Assembly (NCBI GenBank): GCA_032718475.1
Contig: JAUCBJ010008726.1
Location: 1 to 34,219 of the forward strand
Direction of reading: 5' to 3'
Length of the DNA stretch: 34,219 bases
DNA from: Nemertoderma westbladi
Taxonomy: Eukaryota; Xenacoelomorpha; Nemertodermatida; Nemertodermatidae
In this document: piece after piece, positions 19,944-29,912 of the stretch
How the letters are laid out: each line of letters starts with the position of its first letter
Position numbering within the stretch: the stretch's first letter is position 1
Notes under the pieces: generated by a model
The model's database searches: none
Seen by the model: only the letters and a program-made list of their open reading frames with translations
Told to the model about the DNA's origin: nothing
Position numbers and translations under genes: made by a program

Positions 19944-22364
19944 AACAGCGAGATAATCCAGTTAGAACTAAATGGATTTGTCTAAGTATCCTGAGCACTT
20001 ATTTCGATCCATTAGGATTTATTAGCCCAGTTATATTGGTGCTTGGAGCTTAGTGCAACAAATGTGGCTTGAAAACCACTCGTGGGATGATCCACTTAAG
20101 GGAGAACTACTCAAGAAGTGGATGAAATGGGAAGATTCTCTACCATCCATCAAGAACTTTACGATTTCCCGTTCATATTTTGGTCATGTTCTCCCCACAT
20201 ATTCCTATCAACTCCATGTGTTTGGAGACACCAGCGATATGGGAATAGGTATAGTAGCCTACCTGAGGGTTGAAACTCCGGATGGAATCAAAGTTGCCTT
20301 GGTCACCTCTAAGGCCTTGATAAACAACAAACTACGAGTTCCTTGAGCGGAGTTAAAGGCGGCTCTATACGCTACAGCCATCGGCCAGAATGTAACAGAA
20401 CAGATCGACTATCCACTGGAGAAAACTGTCTATTGGACCGATGCTTTACTCGTTTTGGAGTATATAACCAATGAAGTCTGTCAGTTCAGCATCTTCGTTA
20501 CCAACAGAGTAGCCATTATACTCAGTCGCTCTAATGTAGATCAATGGAGACATTGCCCTGGGACGATTAATCCAGCCGACATCGCCTCCAGAGGAGCAAC
20601 TCCTCAAGAACTGATAGATACTCCAGACTGGTTAGGTGGACCTGACTTCCTAAGTAAAGAAGAGGATGAATGGCCTCCTCATCTTACCACGGCTGAGATT
20701 AGACAAGCCAAGGGAGCGGAGAAAGTCAAACCTAAAACCCGGATGAGTAAATCAAAGTTATTTAAACCCGTGATAGATCTGTCTGTACTGCACATCTCCA
20801 GGGACGACGCTGTGGATCTAAACTCCCCCACCACAAACAAATCTGTTGTAGAAATCAGAGAAAGAGACTGGAAATCTGGAACACCAGACGTCTCGCAGGG
20901 ACTCTCACCTCTCCTGCAGAGAGCGATAAATCATTATAGCTCCTGGAATCAGCTTTGTAAGGCCGTCGTGTATTTGAAGCGATGCTTCCATCATCACTAC
21001 TCCAGGACGAAGATCGCTAGTGATACCGCTCCACTGACATCCGAACAGGTCCATGCTATTAAAGATCTTCCCACATACAAAGTGTCGGATAGGTTTCTGA
21101 CGGAGAAGATTAGTTACCAAGAGCATGAAGCAACCAATAAGCAGATACTGAGACTCTTGCAATGCTATGAAGATTCCGATAAGTATTTCCTGTTGTTGAG
21201 AAATCCACAGATGCGCTTAAGGGATCATTTCTCTAGCACAATGATAGATGGGTTAATACGTGTTGGAGGGAGACTAACTAATGCTCCATTATCCTTTGAC
21301 ACTAAATTTCCCATACTCATTAGAAATCTTGAAATACAAATCAAGATGATTGTAGATGTTCACAGTAGGCTTTACCATGCTGGTAGAGAATGAGTTCTTA
21401 GCGAAATTCGAACTCGCTATTATTTCCATAAGCCCCGTAGAGCTCTGAACCAAGTTCTCAGGAACTGTATACCCTGTAGGAAAGCATTCAGTAGGCCTTT
21501 AACACAGCAAGAGGCAGAATTACCTAGGGAACGAGTAAGCTTCTATGAACCACCCTTTACGAATACTGGTGTGGATTTATTTGGCCCTATTGAAGTATAT
21601 CGTGCTAGGACTATAGTCAAGCGATGGTGTGTCATCTTTGTCTGTATGACTTGTAGAGCGATTCATCTAGATATGGTGAACGATCTATCTACCAACAGCT
21701 TCATACTGAGTTTACGCCGACAGATCGCTCGCTTTGGAACTAGCAACACGATGAGATTTGATAAGGGAACGAACTTCATTGGCGCCAATAATGAGATCAA
21801 AGCTTACGTTAAAGATTGGAACCAAAGACAGGTGGACGATCGAGTCCCGACTCCCTAGAAGCGCTAACACCCGCGCATTTCCTACTGAAGAAACCTGTAG
21901 CCATGCTCCCACAATCGGAAATCACGGACAGAGACGAATACTGCCGAAAAACTTGGCAACTCACGCAGTTATTATCCAGTCGTTTCGCTGACCATTTCGA
22001 AAAGCATTATCTGCCTACGCTACAACTTTGAACCAAGTGGTTTGCGCAGCAAGAAAACGTCAGCACCGGAGACATGGTCCTTATTGTGGAATCAGATCTT
22101 CCACGTAAGCGATGGCAGACAGGTCGTATCATCGAGACTCATATATCCGATGATGGTTTAGTGCGATCGGTAGAACTCGTCGTCATGCGACATAACTTTA
22201 AGAAACCTGGAATTGTATTCGAAACACAGCAACTCAATCGCCCAGTTGGTCGTTTATGTTTACTGGAAAGAGACAGAGAGCTATCCGGAAACTATGGAAG
22301 GCAAGATACTCTTCCCACGACCACCTCCCTAATCCAACAAACATCTAGGGACTCCCCAACGTAA
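19944..22364 (+). pseudogene. pol: BEL/Pao RNase H, integrase and C-terminal domain (broken)
   Basis: The RT-RNase H linker motif STYFDPLGFISP is near 20000 in a different frame from the flanks. The 20053-21858 frame carries an RNase H-like region (HVFGDTSDMGIG, VYWTDALLVLEYI, then FVTNRVA and NPADIASRG). It continues into an integrase with an HxxR-type zinc-binding N-terminus, the first core Asp in TGVDLFGP (near 21572) and the second near DKGTNFIGAN (near 21760). In-frame TGAs interrupt at 20344-20346 and 21391-21393. After residue block DWNQRQVDDR the sequence jumps to EALTPAHFLLKKP in another frame. About 70 codons holding the third catalytic residue (Glu) and the usual GGVWER motif are missing. 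22074-22364 is the DUF5641-like tail (LPRKRWQTGRIIETH, RPVGRLCLLE). Confidence 0.85.
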
Positions 22365-24099
22365 CAGCGTCTGGAGTGGGTGTGTGACTACATTATTTTA
22401 TATATTTTTATTATTTTTATATTTATGTATGTATTATTACGTAATTTTATTATTATAATCGTTTTCTTTAATTTTATTTAGTAGAATATTATTTTAGCGA
22501 TTATTTAGTAGATTAGTGCAATATATATATTCGTGTTTATTACTTAATTACTTAACATTATATATTTAGTTTAACGGCGAGAAATAATTCTTTTTCTCTT
22601 TCCTTACTGTCCTAATCTTATTATAAATATGTGACTACAGTAAGATGAAATGTCTATACTTTTTTAAGTACAATACCGCCCCTACTATACTCAAGTATTA
22701 TTGGTAAGTAGAGTATTAGGAATGCAAAGTTCAGATCCTCGTGTCTCGGCTAAACCAAGCTCTGGGTAGACCTTGGAAACGACTTGCCTCTTCTCACTGA
22801 CATTGCTTCTTGCAATATTGCTCTCATACCGTATATTAAATAATACATATAGTAGAATGATGTCCCTTTAACAGTAGCATAAAACGCAAAATAAATCTGT
22901 TAAACCCTTTGACCATCTGTAATTCTAGTCGATTAAGATATCGCGGCACCCACTGATATACTTGAAAGACAAAATTCTAGAATCAGTGGTTAATGTCCCC
23001 AGACATGTTCTGGAATAAATCGGTGCCCATCTTAAATATTAAATATTTAATAAATATTTATAAAATCTATTAAAACAAATGTTATAATAGAGTAAATGCA
23101 GACAAATAAACTCTAAGGAGTTTGTAAACCAAGAAAATCTAGAAATCCAAAATCTGTTAAAATTCAGATCCTTTAAAATTCTAGTCGATTAAGATATCGT
23201 AGCACTTACCGATACTCTTAAAAAGACAAATTTCCTAGAATTAAGGATCCTAGTCCCCAGACATGCTCTGGAATAAAATTGTGTCTATTTTAATATTAAA
23301 TAATAAAATTTACGGGAATAAATTTTAAATTCATATCCTCTCATGAATTTGATAAATTGTCATTTTATACAATTTATAACATTCCCAAAATTCCATTAAT
23401 TAATAGATCATGGGAGCGGAGATTCACCCTATTAAGTGTATTAGTGTGCGAGAATCTCCAATATATAGTCAATAGCCGATAAAATCCATAAAATCATGTA
23501 TAAAGGGGAATATTGACAATTAAAGAATTACTATTAAATAGCATCCCAGATCTGTATGCATGAGAATTACCCTAATTCTACTGCTAGCTTTCCATAATGT
23601 CACCATAGCAACAACCACGCTAGAATTAGAAGCGAGTTAAAAGAAGAATAGAAAGCTTGCCCCATTGAATAGCATACGGAATAAATAGCACACTGCTAGT
23701 ATCCAGGGATACATAATAATAACGTGGCATTCTGGAAGGCACTTGACTAACGGACAAATGGCCCGAATGTGTACAATTTGTGACAGTTGTGTGGAATTTG
23801 TGCATTTATAGGTGAATGTTACTACTAAAGTGTGTTTACAGTAGCGAGTCGCAGTTGTGAAGTTGCCCTACCTCTGTAGCAAGAACCTGAAGTAATTCTA
23901 AGCTTTTGGGATGGACAGTGGAGTGACTCGCGCTGGTTATTGTTGTCGTTGTGTAGCTACTATGTTGGCGAGAGACACAGCGGCGACAGTACATCAGCGC
24001 TGAGGAGCTTGTGCTGTCCGGGGGCATTGAGGGGGAGGCAGCGACGACCGCTAGCCTAAATATAATTAATTATAATATCGATAAACTCATATAGCAGCT
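22365..24099. other. Spacer between pol and the third ORF of the LTR element
   Basis: About 1.7 kb, very AT-rich at first, with no convincing ORF. A purine-rich 'ggagtggg' after the pol stop could be a polypurine tract. The spacer holds a diverged tandem duplication (22893-23312), given separately. The GC content rises after 23820, as in a 5' leader, just before the ATG at 24100. Confidence 0.5.
22893..23312 (+). repeat. Diverged tandem duplication, about 257-bp period
   Basis: First copy about 22893-23060, second about 23150-23312. Shared segments include 'aaatctgtt', 'aattctagtcgattaagata' and 'tccccagacatg.tctggaataaa'. The copies differ by many substitutions. 'agacatgttctgg' contains an imperfect palindrome. 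Confidence 0.8.
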
Positions 24100-25694
24100 A
24101 TGACTGAGTTCATAGAAGATGATCTTGGTATCAGGGAGCGATATACCCTACCATTGCAAGCGTTTGTTGATAGTTTAATACGCGGCGACGCTAGTCAACC
24201 CACTACGGAAGACGATGGCCGTTATATCGAACCGCCAATGTCAAAGGAACAACTCACGCGTGAATTGGACTATAGAAAATTCACCGCTCGCTATACGCAT
24301 CGTAATGGTACGTATATGGACTTCTTAACTACTGGTCATCCTATCGATTTACACGATACGGACGATGTAGACACCGAAAGGGAAATGGTTCAATTTAAAC
24401 GATAAACTAGGAACGATAAACTGAGAATCGAACATGAGAATTCTATTCGAAACCGACTCGAAAGAGAAGACATTGAAAAACCGGATAAACGTAGTGACTT
24501 CAACGACTATTTGGAATTCTTGAGAGAAACATATCTCAATGTAGCCAGTCAACAAAACCTAGAAACTCGATATCCTCAAGGTATACATCATGACCTTATG
24601 ATAGAACTCAAACGACTCTATTTCACTATGATGTATCTTACCGCCGATTGACCACTACCTGTTGTACCGGTTAGCTTCGAACAGATGGAGTAATATTGTA
24701 AAACTGGAGAAAGATCACCCGCATTTCCCCTACAAGACGTGCGTCTTTGGTATTATTGCGATGAATGCCCTAGACCCAAGCAACAAACGGAAAGACATAA
24801 ACATCCGCGGAGACATTGCGCTAAACACAGTTTTACTCGCTATACTACGGGAGTTTCGAGCGAAACTTGTTCGATGTATCACCTACGATCGCTCGACTCA
24901 AACGATCCTTAAATAAACCGATGATCAGAGTTCCGGAATACTCGGTCAGACCTCCTCATTCCCTAGTGAGACCTCAGACTCTTGATCCTAATAGTATAAT
25001 GGATCCCCCTGAACTGTACTCACTGTTCAAAGATCTAGTGTTACCCGAACAATTAATCGGTGGCACTCCGGTAGTGGGCTCTCTAGATATTCGCCCATCC
25101 TATCTAGCCAGATTGGGACGCGGACATTTAATATCGCCGTTTAACCCGTATAATCGTCCCGGTTTAACCCCGATACAACCCGTCACCGAAGTCGAGGAGA
25201 GCGTTGTATGAAACGCGTTAGACGCTATTCGGCAAAAGATCGGAAAAGGAACTTACGATTGCTTGGATAAACGTAAATTGCAGCAGCAAGTAAAAGAATT
25301 AGCTTTACCGCAGTTCGATCGAGAAATCCAGAATCTCGAGGAGGACATCGAACTTGGACGAACTTACTCTCTACAAGAGTTTTTAGATGAATGCTTCCAA
25401 CGACAAGCGGAGGAAAATCAGCTCGAGGAGAAGCACATCGAAATGGACGAGAGAGAAGAAGCAGCTTTAGCCCAACCAGAAGCTCAAATCCTTATGACTG
25501 ATCTCTATTCCAAAACCATCATTCATCCCTCGATGGTTCCCCATTTCGGAGACAAACTCTTCGCCACGGTACAACCCCAACCGGTTGATATCAACCTAAG
25601 ATCTCGAGATCTTATCGCTGATGCTCCTATGTTACAACGTCCGCCAATCGAGGCCGCTCGTGTCGACAGATATTTGGATAATACCGATGAATAA
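24100..25694 (+). pseudogene. Third ORF of the LTR element, unknown protein (broken)
   Basis: Coding-like sequence of about 530 codons. The frame opened at ATG 24100 has a TAA at 24403-24405 and continues in frame to a TGA at 24649-24651. It shifts to another frame (about 24650-24914), then to a third frame from about 24867, which has one TGA (25209-25211) before the end at 25694. The N-terminus is acidic (MTEFIEDDLGIRERY), the middle part is basic and Pro-rich, and the C-terminal 150 residues contain a Glu-rich helical stretch (EFLDECFQRQAEENQLEEKH). There is no signal peptide, transmembrane helix or furin-like site, so it does not look like an envelope protein despite its position downstream of pol. 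The last 8 codons lie in sequence repeated upstream of gag. I do not recognise the family. Confidence 0.6.
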
Positions 25695-26294
25695 TCATAA
25701 AACCCCCAATCTTCGTGATTACTGAAGGTGAGAGGAACAGGTTACCGGTAGCAACTGCGACTTAAATTATACCGGTAGTGGTTTTGTATGAATTAAATGC
25801 TATTTCATAATCCCTACAAGTGTCAGTTGCGAACTTCCTTATATATGATCAAATTCAGTGACGGTCGGCAGATCAGTGTGCAGTAGTGTGAAGTAGTGTG
25901 AAGTCGTGTGAAGTAGTATAACAGATAATAAAGCATCTCCTAAAGAATGCGCTATTTACGAAACTCAGTAGCCATCTAGTTGTGATTAGTATAAGTCATA
26001 ACTCTGTTTTTATACTTAAAGCGCCACGTCCTAAAGGAACTGTTAATATTTCCCCGAAAGTAAATATATTTGTCAGAGATTATATAGTACCGATCAATCG
26101 AATAATACCGCAATAACTTTCAAAGCACCCGAATCCAGTCTCCCTTAACTGTGGGTGAATGATCGCGCACAGACTGGCTTCGGCGGATGTAACTTCAGTA
26201 CATTAAATAATTGGTCTAGGCTAAAGTCGATTTATAAACAAGAAGACAACTAAAATTGGCAGGTTAAACTGCTAAAGGTCTAAAAGCGCGAACA
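25671..26294 (+). repeat. 3' LTR of the BEL/Pao element
   Basis: The left part (25671-25892) matches the U3 remnant before gag; the right part (25973-26294) matches 1-330. The right end is well set by abrupt loss of homology after 'gcgaaca'. The left end is less certain, and no TG start could be agreed between copies. It overlaps the last codons of the third ORF. Confidence 0.7.
25840..25932 (+). promoter_or_regulatory. LTR core promoter and polyadenylation signal
   Basis: TATATAT (25840-25846), an initiator-like TCAGTGTG (25873-25880) and AATAAA (25927-25932) lie in the order and spacing expected for U3, R and U5. A short (gtgtgaagta)-type repeat lies between initiator and AATAAA (about 25878-25918). 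Confidence 0.55.
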
Positions 26295-26960
26295 ATTATT
26301 TTACTTTAAAATATAACCATATAATATAACCAACCAATTTTATCACTTTCTTTAATGTCGCGTATATTTCGCTAATGTTTAACTTTAATGTTTTACTAAT
26401 GTTTAATTCTCTATTACATCGTCAACACTACAACACAATTATGTGCAATACATCCGGGTGTGGGTATACTGGGCAAAGGGGCAAGAGGAAACCTCTGTAA
26501 TTATAGACAGGGCCATATTTATGGGAGGGGGTGGTGGTGGTTGTGCGAGGTCCCATATGTACTAATAATTCTTAATTAACCATTATATTTTTAAACTTAT
26601 ATGTCTTGTAAGGCACCAATTGACATCAATCAGACAACAGAGTACCAATTTCCCCCAACAATATTCCCAGAATTAAAACTTTCTCTACAAACAGACTGAG
26701 CCAGTGTGGTTTAGTTAACAACATACATTTAGAAAAGCCCACAAAGGAACTGCGTGATTGACATATCTTTTATGAGACACACGGCAAGCCGGCCTGCCCA
26801 GCTTATGTAATTCAATGTAGGCCTTGAATTCAACCCATTAACTCAAGAGCCCAAGCAGCAGACAGAGGCTCCTTCCCCATGTGGTGCCTCACTCAACCAG
26901 AGTAATTATCCATCCCTTACAGGAGCAGTAATGGTGAGTATGGCACAGTTGGAGGTCAAC

Positions 26961-26999
26961 CTAACTCAAACCATGGCGCCAGACTCTAGTTTGAGTTAG
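26961..26999. repeat. Inverted repeat with perfect 11-bp arms
   Basis: 'ctaactcaaac' (26961-26971) and 'gtttgagttag' (26989-26999) flank a 17-nt loop. Pairing extends imperfectly about 7 bp outward. Function unknown. Confidence 0.8.
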
Positions 27000-27146
27000 A
27001 TTGAGCTGGCTGCATCTTTCTGATTTCTCAACTCTTACCCCAGTCTTACACCCCACAACACAATCAAAAATACATAAAATCAGGACATTAGGCCTAAAAT
27101 AGTGTTATTTATTTTTTATATATATAACAAGCCCCTGTTAGTCAGG

Positions 27147-27323
27147 ATGTCGCGTACGACCTTTAATTATCATGGCATAACAATGACAGGGTCATTGTTA
27201 GAATCGTATGATATCATTAAAGTCAGGATTTTCTCCAGAACATTTACACTAAAGCAAAAATCGGCGCAACGTTGGAAAAGAGGAATCGACGCATTGAAAT
27301 CATATATTATATTTGAATTTTAA
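27147..27323 (+). CDS. Doubtful small ORF, 58 codons
   Basis: Opens with MSRTTFNYHGITM and ends at a TAA after an FEF tail. An AT-rich TATATATATA stretch lies about 25 bp upstream of this ATG. The product is basic (QKSAQRWKRG) and unrecognised. Nothing supports it beyond being open and non-repetitive. Confidence 0.2.
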   Translation: MSRTTFNYHGITMTGSLLESYDIIKVRIFSRTFTLKQKSAQRWKRGIDALKSYIIFEF

Positions 27324-27637
27324 ACATCATATTCACATAAGGATATACGAATCGCATTACGCAAGGTTTACTACCGTAATTAGTGGAAATGGTTTAATTC
27401 ATATCTGAAGAAAAATTTCCACTCACAGTCAATGTTTTTCGATAAATAAATATCCGCTTCTACTTTATGATAAAAGAACACGAGTTAAGCACCACTGTAA
27501 AGTACCACTATTGTCTCTACACACGACATATGCCATGTGCCGAGGGCAATATTCCCACTAATTATATTTACATTCACAGCTCAATCCCAATTTATTTTTG
27601 AAGTCCCGATAGGGTCGGTTTGGAAGTGGTGTATTCC

Positions 27638-27679
27638 CAAACCCCATACCGTCTCAGCACCGAGATGGTATAGGGTTTG
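27638..27679. repeat. 18-bp stem hairpin with 6-nt loop
   Basis: Left arm 27638-27655 ('caaaccccataccgtctc'), loop 'agcacc', right arm 27662-27679 ('gagatggtatagggtttg'). Sixteen of 18 positions pair. Role unknown: could be a MITE core or a structured transcript. Confidence 0.75.
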
Positions 27680-28038
27680 TAAATAATGCTGCCTGGGCGA
27701 TGAGTAATTGGTTCTGTGTTAATGTCTTCTGTTAACTTAAACAGAGAACACAAACAGAGAAGTTTTATCAGAGAACGCGAATTAGCTGAACAATTGTCCT
27801 ATTTTACTTCGCTGGTAATGTTCTGTGTTAGTCTTCTGTTTAGGAGGTGGAGTTTCAGATCATTAACAGAGAACTAACTTTACTATATGCGGCCCCTTCG
27901 ATCAATGACTACTACTTTGATAGCACCGCCATATGGAACCTCACATTGTGGTTCTCTGGACCATGAAATATTATAATAATTGTAATTAATTAATTGTAAT
28001 TAATTAATTTTAATTAATATAATAAATGTAATTTCCTT

Positions 28039-29421
28039 TCAAGTGTGTATATCCATTGGAGTACCAGCTGAACCACACATTGGTTGTAGTTCTTCAGAGT
28101 CATTAAATACTGTGTTAAAATAGTGTGTAAGTTTATCCCAAATTGCCAATTTCTCAATTTCAGAAGAATTTTGTGGTATTGAATTGATAAAATCCATGGT
28201 TTGTATCTCTGTATATATTGGTGAGCAAGTTGGTAACGTTAGTGAAGGGTAATCTTAATTCAATTATTTAGTTACAGATGCAACAAATGAGTTATTATTA
28301 TAAATTGGTTCGGGGAAATTGGATGAGATTATTCCTAATTTGCAACAGGTGTCACTACAGTATCTAGGTATATACCATTGACACCTTCATAAATTGTTTA
28401 GAGTTAGACAGTTGTTGCATGCTTAGTACAGTAAATAATTTAATGTCTAAAAGTTATTTGACCAATCTTGCTTATAATACCACCATTGATATTTTTGTAT
28501 GGTTTTTCGTTAGATTGGATAATTGGTTTAATTTCAGCCGAATTACCAAGATGGTGATCATAATCATAACCTGCAACTGTCTTGTCAGTTCCAGTTCTAA
28601 ACCTAAGATGAAAAGTATCATCTTCATCGATATCTCCGACTGCCCTTCTATTGCTATAAGTTTTGCTTTAAATACCCCAGGTGAAATGCCATTCTGTGAT
28701 GTGGTCAGGAAATTTTTCCAAGCAGTTGATTTGCTGCATAACCAGTACAGGTACTGATGATGCGATTGCATCTAAGACTATGACACCTGTACAAGTTTTT
28801 GGATCAATGGCTGGTGAATTTGTGCAAATTAAATTTAAAAAATCCGGTATCATGGGCAATGAGCCATCTATGATGATTCAGGAATATTTGATGCCATCGC
28901 ATAATTCTTCCCATAGTATTCGCCATTCTGTGAAAAACATGAAGACAGTGTCCTTGGTAAGACGTTGTGTGGTGGGGACATCACGTATATGTGTTGGTAA
29001 GGGTGCGTTAGAGGTAGGGGTGGTATTGTGAATTTTCTGATTTCTATATCTTTCTTATGATTTCTATGTATTGTTTCCTAGCAATACCTTCATGTATTTC
29101 ATCTTGAATTTCGTCGCTTAAAGCATCTAACTCCTGATGGAGGGCGATGGCCTTCTTTTCGTACCGTGCATAACGTTCACGGCCATCTTCATCCACTGTT
29201 GTGATAGTTGCTTCATAGTTTTCAGTAACATTGATGAATGCATTGACCAGGGGCTTGATGTTATCGACCTCATCATGAAGATATTTGACATGGACTTCGC
29301 GACGATGGGCAGAAGTCCATAGGGCTTCCACGGATTGGTGGAGAGATGTAGGCCAAAATGCTTTTGTAACACGAATTTGTGGTTTGATCCTGGCGTCCTT
29401 TGTGACCTTTATATCAGCCAT
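28039..29421 (-). pseudogene. Relic of an unrecognised gene, about 430-460 codons
   Basis: The 5' part is an open frame of 125 codons from ATG 29421 to a stop at 29044, with a charged helical C-terminus (YEKKAIALHQELDALSDEIQ). After a frameshift the next frame reads RDVPTTQRLTKDTVFMFFTE, meets a TGA, and continues in frame through LPMIPDFLNLICTNSPAID to a TAA. It then goes on in frame through AVGDIDEDDTFHLRFRTG and a Gly/Ile-rich end before a third stop. Further blocks (YEGVNGIYLDTVVTPVAN and, after a shift, MDFINSIPQNSSEIEKLAIW) run to a TGA at 28039-28041. Codon-like composition persists across all pieces, which argues for a decayed gene and not chance ORFs. I do not recognise the protein. 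It could be a host pseudogene or a mobile-element or viral remnant. Confidence 0.55.
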
Positions 29422-29895
29422 TGTATTTAAGACTGATATTAGTGCTTTAGTATATTAGTCGCTGTTATTAGTGCTTTGGATTAAAAGAGACGCTTTTACC
29501 CACAATTCGTCATGTTGTGGTTCATCACAGCTTTGTTTAGTAAAATGAAATAATATGGTTTAAATAAACTACATCAATTATTACATTAAAATAAAATGTA
29601 CATAATATTAAATGTTTTACTTCTAAACTTTTACAAAGAAAAACTCTACAATTATAAAGATACACATATTGTCCTAACACATAGAATCCAGCTAATCGAT
29701 ATAGCTCTCAACAAATCACAAATAACCAAAGTAAAGTACTCTAACCAGATGTCAATAAAAAATAAACAATAACCATCACCAATATAATAACGTATAGTTC
29801 GTTGTCTTTCATATTATAATGTCCAATGTGATATAATCAACTTGATAGAGTTCAATATCAATTATGGAATCACTATAATCCGGTAACGAGCTGTA
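29422..29895. other. AT-rich spacer, nothing seen
   Basis: Between the relic gene and copy B. Near 29430-29480 'attagtgcttt' is repeated twice. No coding or RNA gene is recognised. Confidence 0.6.
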
Positions 29896-29912
29896 TGAGT
29901 TACAGACTGTAA

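Larger units (their letters stand above)
15461..26294 (+). mobile_element. Degenerate BEL/Pao LTR retrotransposon with a third ORF
   Basis: Order: U3 remnant (15461-15676), gag, protease, RT, RNase H, integrase, DUF5641-like tail (to 22364), spacer, unknown ORF (24100-25694), 3' LTR (25671-26294). The pairing of 15461-15676 with 25671-25892 at the two ends is the main reason to treat it as one element. The 5' LTR lacks R, U5 and primer-binding site: the U3 copy runs directly into gag. Multiple stops and frameshifts and an integrase deletion make it defective. Alternative: the gag-pol block and the 24.1-26.3 kb block come from two related elements joined by recombination. Confidence 0.65.
26295..28038. 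other. Noncoding region with inverted repeats
   Basis: No convincing gene beyond a short doubtful ORF at 27147-27323. It contains two inverted repeats given separately, a duplicated motif 'ttctgtgtta..tcttctgtt' near 27713 and 27822, and an AT-palindromic stretch around 27975-28020. Confidence 0.6.

Noticed and set aside
22379-22640. 3' LTR starting at 'tgtgtgactac' right after pol
   Set aside because: No matching copy exists upstream of gag, whereas the 25671-25892 segment does match there, so the LTR is placed at 25671-26294.
24100-25694. Calling the third ORF an envelope gene
   Set aside because: No signal peptide, transmembrane helix, cleavage site or cysteine pattern is seen; only its position suggests env.
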